47,802 nt of DNA from an uncultured Bacteroidota bacterium. GTDB taxonomy: Bacteria; Bacteroidota; Rhodothermia; Rhodothermales; Salinibacteraceae. Numbering within the stretch: the first letter of the stretch is position 1; the number at the start of each line of letters is the position of its first letter. Of this stretch, positions 41,535-47,802 are shown one piece after another. Under the pieces are notes generated by a model, which ran no database searches, was not told where the DNA came from, and saw only the letters and a list, made by a program, of their open reading frames with translations. A program made the position numbers and the translations under genes. The stretch is from assembly GCA_913056185.1 (NCBI GenBank), contig CAJXLV010000030.1, positions 1 through 47,802 of the forward strand, read 5' to 3'.

Positions 41535-42176
41535 CTACGACTGGGGACGAGCCGGCGTCCCGACGGCGGTGCAGTGGGGCGGCAGGTCGTCTGTAACCAC
41601 CGCGCCAGCCCCGACGGTTGTATGCGCGCCGATCTGTACGCCGGGGAGCACAACGGCTCCGGTTCCCAGCGTGACCCCGTCCGCAAGATGAACGGCCCCG
41701 GAGACGTGCACGCCAGGATGCAGCGTGACAAACGCCCCGAGCACGCTGTCGTGCCCGATCGTACAATTGAGGTTGAGAAGGGCGTGCGGCCCGACCTCGA
41801 ACTGAACAGTTGAGGCCACCCCACGACACACGATGGCCCCCGGGGCCACCTCCGCGGTGCGGTGCAGAGACACGGACGGGTGCACGAGGGAGGTAGCACG
41901 CGGGGCGGACGGCCGGAGCGTCTCGGCGATGTGGCGGCGGGCCGTGCCGTTCCCAACGGCAATGACAAAGCGCAGGTCTGCCTGTTGGGCCAACCAGTGG
42001 ACGTCGCCCAGCACAGAATATCCCATCACCGTGTCTCCGTGGCGCGATGGGTCATCGTCCACAAATCCGGCGAGCGCCCCCGAGGGAGGCGGGGGGTGAA
42101 GGGCTTCTACCAGGGCCGCCACTTCCCGGCCAAGCCCCCCGGCTCCAACGATCACGAGAGAGGGACGATCAGGCAT
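41535..42176 (-). CDS. PglD/NeuD-type sugar O- or N-acetyltransferase
   Basis: Likely acetylates the 4-amino group of a UDP-amino sugar, the third step of bacillosamine synthesis. The 213-residue product has an N-terminal nucleotide-sugar-binding fold (LVIVGAGGLGREVAALVEAL), then left-handed beta-helix hexapeptide repeats with the catalytic-type His in NCTIGHDSVLG, ending VVTDDLPPHCTAVGTPARP. The start ATG at 42176 overlaps the end of the phosphoglycosyl transferase gene by 8 bp, so the two are translationally coupled. Confidence 0.92.
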   Translation of the reverse strand: MPDRPSLVIVGAGGLGREVAALVEALHPPPPSGALAGFVDDDPSRHGDTVMGYSVLGDVHWLAQQADLRFVIAVGNGTARRHIAETLRPSAPRATSLVHPSVSLHRTAEVAPGAIVCRGVASTVQFEVGPHALLNLNCTIGHDSVLGAFVTLHPGVHVSGAVHLADGVTLGTGAVVLPGVQIGAHTTVGAGAVVTDDLPPHCTAVGTPARPQS

Positions 42177-42798
42177 CGGGGGAGGGGGGCGTGGAGGGAG
42201 TAGAGAACGACGGGTTCTGGCCGTCGGGGCCGTAGACGCCTGTGCCACGAATCAGAACGACCGGCGTGCGGAGCAAAATGCGGAGGTCGAGCCAGACGCT
42301 CCAGTTGCGCACGTACCACACGTCCAGGTCGATCCGCTGGGGCCATGAGAGGGCGTTGCGCCCGTGGATCTGCGCCCAGCCGGTGAGGCCCGGCGGCACC
42401 TGGAGGCGTGTCTGCTCGTGGGGGCCGTACTGGGCCACCTGTGTCGGCAGCGTAGGGCGGGGGCCGACGAGGCTCATCTCGCCGCGCAGGACATTCCACA
42501 GCTGCGGCACTTCGTCGAGCGCCCATCGTCGCAGGATTGCCCCAACGCGTGTCGTGTGGGCGGCGGGGCGCGTCGGGGCTGCCGGGGGGCGCGTCAGCGT
42601 ACGGAACTTGATAATGCGGAACGGCGCTCCCTCGCATCCCGCCCGCGTCTGCGTGAAGAACAGTGGTCGCCCGTCGTCCAGCCAGATACAGACCGCCACG
42701 AGGGCGAGCACGGGAGCCAGAGCGACCAGCAGCCCCGTCGCTCCCACGAGGTCGAGGAGGCGTTTGGCCGTAGAACGGGCGCAGTCGGAACCGAGCAT
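42169..42798 (-). CDS. Phosphoglycosyl transferase, PglC type
   Basis: A monotopic membrane enzyme that transfers phosphosugar from a UDP-sugar to undecaprenyl phosphate, starting glycan assembly. The 209-residue product has the re-entrant helix after KRLLDLVGATGLLVALAPVL, then RPLFFTQTRAG, FRIIKFRTL, the catalytic Asp-Glu in WALDEVPQLWNVLRGEMS, VGPRPTLP and PGLTGWAQIHGRN. Length fits the small PglC form, without the extra N-terminal domains of WbaP. It begins 5 bp after the aminotransferase stop and overlaps the acetyltransferase start. Confidence 0.94.
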   Translation of the reverse strand: MLGSDCARSTAKRLLDLVGATGLLVALAPVLALVAVCIWLDDGRPLFFTQTRAGCEGAPFRIIKFRTLTRPPAAPTRPAAHTTRVGAILRRWALDEVPQLWNVLRGEMSLVGPRPTLPTQVAQYGPHEQTRLQVPPGLTGWAQIHGRNALSWPQRIDLDVWYVRNWSVWLDLRILLRTPVVLIRGTGVYGPDGQNPSFSTPSTPPSPDA

Positions 42799-42803
42799 GG
42801 CTG

Positions 42804-43958
42804 TTAGCGACGGGGGAGGGAGGGGAGCGCCTCGGTGAGTGCGTGGGCCACGCGGTCCACGTCCGCGCGGGTCATCGAGCCATAGAACGGCAGCGCGAGG
42901 GTCCGTGCCGAGACAGACTCGCACCCCGGAAAGTCGCCCGGCGAGAAGCCAAACCGCTCCCGGTAGTACGGCTGCAGATGGATGGCGGGAAAGTACGGCG
43001 CGCAGCCGATGCCTGCCTCCTGGAGGCGGCCCAGGAGGGCCTCCCGGGCCGACCGAGCAAAATGATCGCGCAGTCGGACGACATACACAAACCAACTCCG
43101 CTGAGCATCTGTGGGGCGGGCGGGGAGCACGAGGGCGTCGGAGAGCGGAGCCAGGGCCTCCCGGTACAGGTCCGCGACGGCGGCGCGGCGGTGGAGCAGC
43201 GCATCGAGGCGGTCGAGCTGGGCCACCCCGAGTGCGGCCGACATCTCGTCGAGCCGGTAGTTGTACCCGAGGCGGTCGTGCTGCATGCGACCGGAGGCGT
43301 GCGGGGAGCGTCCCTGGTTGCGGAGGGCGCGGCAGCGGCGGGCCAGAGCGTCATCGTCGGTGGTGATGCAGCCGCCCTCGCCCGTCGTGATCTGTTTGTT
43401 CGGGTAGAACCCAAAGCTGGCGGCGTCTCCCCAGGCTCCGATGGGCGTATCCTGCACGAAGGCCCCAATCGCCTCGCAGGCGTCGTCGATGAGCGCCAGG
43501 CCGTGCGTGTCCGCCAGGTCGGTGAGCGTGGGCCAGTCGGCCGGCACGCCGAACACGTCGACCGCGAGGAGGGCCTCCGTCTTTGGCCCAATCGCGTCTT
43601 CCACGCGGTTGGCATCGAGGTTGTACGTCGAGGGATCAATGTCCACGAAGCGAGGCCGGAGGTTTTCGTACAGCAGCGCGTTGGAGGAGGCCACGAAGCT
43701 GAACGGGGTGGTGATCACCTCGGCGCCCTCTGGCAGACCGAGCGCCCGCACGATGCAGTGGAGCGCGCCCGTGCCGCTGCTCACCGCCACGGCGTGTTCG
43801 GTGCCGCACCGGGCCGCCATGGCATCCTCGAAGGCTGCCAGGTAGGGCCCTCGGGACAACTGCTGCGACTGGAGTACGGCGTTTACGTGCGAGCGCTCGG
43901 CGTCTGTGAGGCTGGGGCGGGCCAGCGGCAGGGAATCGTCTGCGGAGGGGGATGGCAT
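42804..43958 (-). CDS. DegT/DnrJ/EryC1 (PglE-type) sugar aminotransferase
   Basis: A PLP enzyme that aminates the 4-keto group of a UDP-sugar, the second step of bacillosamine-type synthesis. The 384-residue product starts LPLARPSLTDAERSHVN, has AVSSGTGALHCIVRAL, DDACEAIGAF, the PLP lysine in FGFYPNKQITTGEGG, and GYNYRLDEMSAALGVAQLDRL. The ATG at 43958 begins MPSPSADDS. It is the first gene of the minus-strand series that runs to the C25 peptidase, and it is divergent from cysD. Confidence 0.95.
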   Translation of the reverse strand: MPSPSADDSLPLARPSLTDAERSHVNAVLQSQQLSRGPYLAAFEDAMAARCGTEHAVAVSSGTGALHCIVRALGLPEGAEVITTPFSFVASSNALLYENLRPRFVDIDPSTYNLDANRVEDAIGPKTEALLAVDVFGVPADWPTLTDLADTHGLALIDDACEAIGAFVQDTPIGAWGDAASFGFYPNKQITTGEGGCITTDDDALARRCRALRNQGRSPHASGRMQHDRLGYNYRLDEMSAALGVAQLDRLDALLHRRAAVADLYREALAPLSDALVLPARPTDAQRSWFVYVVRLRDHFARSAREALLGRLQEAGIGCAPYFPAIHLQPYYRERFGFSPGDFPGCESVSARTLALPFYGSMTRADVDRVAHALTEALPSLPRR

Positions 43959-44470
43959 GGGCGCGCGGGACAGGGGGCGAGAATGGGCATGGCTGTCTCC
44001 CGGTTCATCGAGGCGTTTCAGGGCGGTCGGGGCATCGAGCTTCGGCAGCACGGGCCCTGGTAACGTAGGAAGGAAGCAGGGAAAGTGGAAACCGCGGGGC
44101 GATCGGTCAGAACATCGGACCGGGCCCGTCGTGCGGGCTGTGCGGGGAGCGTCCCGAAGCATACGGACGGGAAGGGGGCGGCCTTGGTCGCGAGACGATG
44201 TGAAGATTGGTCGATCCCCGAACGCGCTCCGCATTTGTGGAGGGAAAAACGAGCAGCGCCGGGAACAGTCGTTGTTTTTCTTAATGCCGTACCCGAAGTT
44301 CACGCACCTTTCAGCCTCCATTGGTGACATCTCCCAGGCTGCACCGTCTGCATGTGCCCACGCCCTGCTGGAGGGGCGGACCCTCACGGGGGGCATTGTA
44401 GTCTCATCTTGTTGCAGTCCGGCGGGCTCGGTTCCATCGTGACTCCTGCTCAACCTCTTTGTTCTGTGCT
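43959..44470. other. 512-bp divergent intergenic region (glycan operon / cysD)
   Basis: The longest gap in the window. No gene is supported on either strand. It has an AT-rich patch around 44245-44285 including GTTGTTTTTCTTAATG, likely within promoter territory. Both the aminotransferase and the PAPS-synthesis genes start here, so shared control is possible. Confidence 0.5.
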
Positions 44471-45382
44471 ATGACCGCTTCGAGACGAACCTCTGAGCAT
44501 CTCAACTGGCTGGAATCGGAAGCCATCCATGTGATGCGAGAGACCGTCGCCCAGTTCGACAATCCAGTGCTCATGTTCAGTGGGGGAAAGGACTCGTTGA
44601 CCATGGTGCACCTGGCCCGCAAGGCCTTCCATCCGGCCAACGTGCCGTTTCCGATCCTGCACGTGGACACGGGGCACAACTTCCCGGAGACCATTAAATT
44701 CCGGGACGACCTGATGGAGCGGCACGGCCTTAACCTGATCGTAGGAAGTGTCGAAGAGACCATTGCCTCCGGCCGCGCGAAAGAAGAGCAGGGCCCGGAT
44801 GCGAGCCGCAACCGGCTGCAAATTGTAACCCTGCTCGACACGATTGAGGAGCACGGGTTTGATGCGGCCCTCGGCGGGGCGCGCCGCGACGAGGAGAAGG
44901 CCCGTGCCAAGGAGCGCTTCTTTTCGCACCGCGACCGGTTTGGGAACTGGGACCCAAAGAACCAGCGCCCGGAGCTGTGGTCTCTCTACAACGGCCGGAG
45001 CCGGAAGGGGGAGCACTTCCGCGTCTTTCCGCTTAGCAACTGGACGGAGCTGGACGTGTGGCAGTACATTCGGCAAGAGGGCATCGAGATTCCGAGCCTG
45101 TACCTCGCCCACGAGCGAACGATGTTCGAGCGCGACGGGGTGCTCCTGCCCAAATCGCCCTACAACGACCTCCGCGACGGCGAGAAGTACGTGGAGAAGA
45201 TGGTCCGCTTCCGCACGATCGGAGACATGACGTGCACCGGCGCCGTGGAGTCCACAGCGACGACGCTGGACGAGGTGGTGGCGGAGGTGGCGACGACGCA
45301 GCGGGCGGAGCGCGGAGCGCGGGCGGACGACCAGCGCGCCGAGGCGGCCATGGAGGAGCGGAAGCGGGACGGGTATTTTTAG
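44471..45382 (+). CDS. cysD: Sulfate adenylyltransferase subunit 2
   Basis: With CysN it makes APS from sulfate and ATP. The 303-residue product has the PP-loop FSGGKDSLTMVHLARKAF (residues 36-53), HVDTGHNFPETI, LGGARRDEEKARAKER, and the long C-terminal part with FPLSNWTELDVWQYI and MTCTGAVESTA, all typical of CysD. The ATG at 44471 was chosen over a TTG four codons upstream. cysNC follows 101 bp later. No cysH, cysI or cysJ lies nearby. Confidence 0.97.
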   Translation: MTASRRTSEHLNWLESEAIHVMRETVAQFDNPVLMFSGGKDSLTMVHLARKAFHPANVPFPILHVDTGHNFPETIKFRDDLMERHGLNLIVGSVEETIASGRAKEEQGPDASRNRLQIVTLLDTIEEHGFDAALGGARRDEEKARAKERFFSHRDRFGNWDPKNQRPELWSLYNGRSRKGEHFRVFPLSNWTELDVWQYIRQEGIEIPSLYLAHERTMFERDGVLLPKSPYNDLRDGEKYVEKMVRFRTIGDMTCTGAVESTATTLDEVVAEVATTQRAERGARADDQRAEAAMEERKRDGYF

Positions 45383-45448
45383 GCATTGGGGCACTGGTCG
45401 GCAGGGGGGCTGGTCGGTTCGCGCGACCCGTAGAGGCAAACCCACAAT

Positions 45449-45477
45449 TCGACACTCGCACTTCGAAAATCGACACT
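45449..45477. repeat. TCGACACT short direct repeat
   Basis: TCGACACT occurs at 45449-45456 and 45470-45477, just before the cysNC start, with ATTCG words around. It resembles the other short-word intergenic repeats of the window but has no inverted arm. Confidence 0.4.
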
Positions 45478-45483
45478 GATTCG

Positions 45484-47403
45484 ATGGAGGCGTCTTCGAT
45501 GGACCCGCAAGAGATGGACGTGCTGCGCTTTACGACCGCCGGAAGCGTGGACGACGGCAAAAGCACGCTCATCGGGCGGCTGATGTACGACACGCAGGAG
45601 ATCTTTGAGGAGAAGATGGAAGAGATCGAGCGTAACACCCAGCGCGACGACGAAGAGCTGGAGCTGGCGCTCCTGACCGACGGCCTGCGGGCGGAGCGGG
45701 AGCAGGGGATCACGATCGATGTGGCCTACCGCTACTTCTCGACCCCGAATCGCAAGTTCATCATTGCGGACACCCCCGGCCACGAGCAGTACACCCGCAA
45801 CATGGTGACGGGAGCTTCGACGGCGGAGCTGGCGGTGGAGCTCATTGACGCCCGCAATGGCGTGCTTGAGCAGACGCGGCGACACGGCTTCATTGCGTCG
45901 CTCCTCCAGATCCCGCACGTCATTGTGGCGGTCAACAAGATGGACCTGGTGGGCTACAGCGAGTCGCGCTTTCGCGAAATCGTGGCGCAGTACGAGCACT
46001 TTGCCGAGAACCTGGACATTCAGGACATTACGTTTATTCCCATCTCCGCCCTGAAGGGAGACAACGTGGTGCACCACTCCGACAACATGCCCTGGTACGA
46101 GGGATCGACGCTGCTGCACCGCCTGGAAACCGTGCAGGCAGAGTCGACTCGTAATCAGGTAGACTTTCGGTTTCCGGTGCAGACGACCATCCGTCCGCAC
46201 CAGGACTTCCGGGGGTTTGCGGGGCAGGTAGCGTCCGGCACGGTGCGGCCCGGCGAGGAGGTGACGATTCTTCCGTCCCAGCACACCTCACAGATCGATG
46301 CCATTACCACCCTTGATGGAGACCTGGACGAGGCCGGGCCGAGCGAATCGGTGGTCTTGACCCTCGAGGATGAGATCGACGTGAGCCGGGGGTCGATGAT
46401 TGTGCGGAGTCGCAACAAGCCGGACGTCACGCGGCAGCTCGACGCGGACCTTTGCTGGATGCACGAGGAGGCCATGCGCCAAGACCGCCCCTACGTCCTG
46501 CAGCACACCACGCGCCGCACGCAGGCATACGTCTCGAAGATCGTCTACCGGACCAACGTCGAGACCTTCCACCGCGAGGAGGCCGACGCCTTTGTACTGA
46601 ACGACATTGGGCGCGTGGAGCTGGAAACGGCGGACCCGCTGTTTGTGGACCCCTACAAGCTCAACCGCTCGACGGGCAGCTTTATCCTGATTGACCCGGA
46701 CACCAACGAGACGATGGCCGCCGGGATGATTCGCGGCGTGGCCACGGACGTGACCCCCTTCGGGCAACGCGCGCAGGAGCAGCCGGACGAGGAGACGGAC
46801 ACCTCCCCGAATGTGGTATGGGAAGGGCTGCAGATTCCCCGCGAAGAGCGCGAGGACCGCAATGACCACAAGGCAGGCGTCGTGTGGCTGACGGGCCTCT
46901 CCGGCGCCGGCAAGTCCACCATTGCGAAGGCCGTGGAGGAGCGCCTCTTTGATAAGGGCGTGCAGACGATGATGCTCGACGGGGACAACGTGCGGCACGG
47001 CTTGAGCGGAGACCTCGGCTTCACGCCCGCCGACCGAAAGGAAAACATCCGCCGGGTGAGCGAGGTGGCGCGCCTTTTCTTTGAGCAGGGCAACGTGACG
47101 CTCTGCTCGTTCGTCTCCCCCTACCAGGACGACCGAGACCGCGCCAGGGAGTTGCTCCCGGCGGACGTGCGCGAGCGGTTCCTGGAGGTCCACGTGGAGT
47201 GCCCACTGGAGGTGTGCAAGGAGCGGGACACGAAGGGCCTCTACGCAAAGGCCGAGGCCGGCGAGATCGCCAACTTTACCGGCGTCTCCGCGCCGTACGA
47301 AGAGCCGGCGGACCCGGACGTGGTGGTGAATACCGACGAGGACGACGTGGAGGCGTGCGCCGATCAGATCGTCGAGGCCCTCGAAGCGCGGGGCATTGTG
47401 TAG
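45484..47403 (+). CDS. cysNC: Bifunctional sulfate adenylyltransferase subunit 1 / APS kinase
   Basis: CysN is the GTPase that drives APS formation; CysC phosphorylates APS to PAPS. The 639-residue fusion has G1 GSVDDGKS (20-27), G3 DTPGH (96-100) and G4 NKMD (151-154), then the beta-barrel domains, and from about residue 455 an APS kinase: GLSGAGKST (471-479), DGDNVRHGL (499-507), FVSPY, and FTGVSAPYEEP near the end. Such fusions channel APS to PAPS, the donor for sulfotransferases. The ATG at 45484 or 45499 is the start. Confidence 0.97.
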   Translation: MEASSMDPQEMDVLRFTTAGSVDDGKSTLIGRLMYDTQEIFEEKMEEIERNTQRDDEELELALLTDGLRAEREQGITIDVAYRYFSTPNRKFIIADTPGHEQYTRNMVTGASTAELAVELIDARNGVLEQTRRHGFIASLLQIPHVIVAVNKMDLVGYSESRFREIVAQYEHFAENLDIQDITFIPISALKGDNVVHHSDNMPWYEGSTLLHRLETVQAESTRNQVDFRFPVQTTIRPHQDFRGFAGQVASGTVRPGEEVTILPSQHTSQIDAITTLDGDLDEAGPSESVVLTLEDEIDVSRGSMIVRSRNKPDVTRQLDADLCWMHEEAMRQDRPYVLQHTTRRTQAYVSKIVYRTNVETFHREEADAFVLNDIGRVELETADPLFVDPYKLNRSTGSFILIDPDTNETMAAGMIRGVATDVTPFGQRAQEQPDEETDTSPNVVWEGLQIPREEREDRNDHKAGVVWLTGLSGAGKSTIAKAVEERLFDKGVQTMMLDGDNVRHGLSGDLGFTPADRKENIRRVSEVARLFFEQGNVTLCSFVSPYQDDRDRARELLPADVRERFLEVHVECPLEVCKERDTKGLYAKAEAGEIANFTGVSAPYEEPADPDVVVNTDEDDVEACADQIVEALEARGIV

Positions 47404-47493
47404 CTCATCGGACGGGACGGACGGGGGGGATTTTTCTTGGGGATGTGCCGTTTGGGTCGGCACTGCTTGCATCGTCCCAGATGTCGTGTTGTC
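47404..47493 (+). terminator. Possible terminator after cysNC
   Basis: The gap holds a run ATTTTTC (about 47430-47436) and a short hairpin GTGCCG (47445-47450) / CGGCAC (47458-47463) with a 7-nt loop. The T-run precedes the hairpin, so this is weak evidence only. Confidence 0.25.
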
Positions 47494-47802
47494 ATGCTTT
47501 CCGAGGCCACTGAGGATCGGCTCCGAAACGTCTTTGCGAATCACCCTGCTGTGCGGGCGGTGTACGTCTTTGGGTCCGTCGCGGCCGATCGCGAACGGGA
47601 CCGCAGCGACCTTGATCTCGGCATCGTCGTCGATCCCGATCGGTGGGAGCCCACCGACGACAAGGTCCCGCTCATCACCGACTGCATGGAGGCGGCGGAG
47701 CGAGACTGGATCGACCTCATCGTGCTCAACGGCGCTCCCCAGGCTTCCCGAAAGGGCAGCGCTCAATGCCAATCGTGCAAACGGCTTCTCCTTCAGGTGC
47801 AG
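47494..47802 (+). CDS. MNT-type nucleotidyltransferase domain protein (partial)
   Basis: The first 103 codons of a protein cut by the window edge. It has VYVFGSVAADRERDRSDLDLGIVVD (about residues 23-47), the GSx10DxD signature of minimal nucleotidyltransferases, which often act as antitoxins with a HEPN partner by AMPylating the toxin. It is acidic up to LIVLNGAP; the last 20 residues are basic and Cys/Gln-rich, unlike the family, while another frame from about 47745 reads more normally, so a frameshift is possible. The partner gene, if any, would be to the right. Confidence 0.75.
   Translation, partial: MLSEATEDRLRNVFANHPAVRAVYVFGSVAADRERDRSDLDLGIVVDPDRWEPTDDKVPLITDCMEAAERDWIDLIVLNGAPQASRKGSAQCQSCKRLLLQVQ

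Overview
The window is GC-rich DNA (roughly two thirds G+C by eye) with acidic predicted proteins, two secreted proteins carrying type IX secretion C-terminal domains, a gingipain/PorU-type C25 peptidase, and a Brp/Blh retinal-forming oxygenase. Together these suggest a halophilic member of the Bacteroidota/Rhodothermota, most like Salinibacter. The genus is inferred from gene content and style; no database comparison was made. No rRNA, tRNA, insertion sequence, prophage or cas gene was recognised.

Layout. 1-330 is the end of a CRISPR array with type I-E-like repeats that continues beyond the left edge; its probable leader lies at 331-430. 560-5253 holds a lipoprotein, a type II NADH dehydrogenase, divergent Blh, a fasciclin-domain protein and an FKBP-type isomerase. 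5506-9892 is serC followed by the three-gene proton-translocating transhydrogenase pntAa-pntAb-pntB. 9933-14008 has a TesA-like lipoprotein esterase divergent from a YbbA/LolD-type ATPase, a phosphohexomutase and an outer-membrane protein. 14078-19198 carries two secreted proteases (subtilase-fold and zincin) with the same C-terminal module. gyrA, a glycerophosphodiesterase, a small membrane protein and the otsA-otsB trehalose pair follow up to 26079.

26138-47403 is a surface-glycan and sulfation region. It contains manC, a GT2 glycosyltransferase and a flippase on the minus strand, then GT4 and a sulfotransferase on the plus strand. A long minus-strand series follows: DegT aminotransferase, PglC-type phosphoglycosyl transferase, PglD/NeuD acetyltransferase, GT4, PglF/WbpM-like dehydratase, GT4, and a 1677-residue C25 peptidase. 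Divergent from it are cysD and a cysN-cysC fusion, which make PAPS. The dehydratase, aminotransferase, acetyltransferase and phosphoglycosyl transferase match the four steps of the bacillosamine-type pathway. The sulfotransferase would use the PAPS, and the C25 sortase-like peptidase at the end of the series suggests a link between this glycan and anchoring of type IX substrates. A partial MNT-type nucleotidyltransferase runs off the right edge.

Many intergenic gaps are occupied by small arrays of short repeated words, often with an inverted second arm. In three cases the stop codon of the upstream gene lies inside such an element. Most long open frames antisense to the listed genes are GC-driven shadows and were left out.
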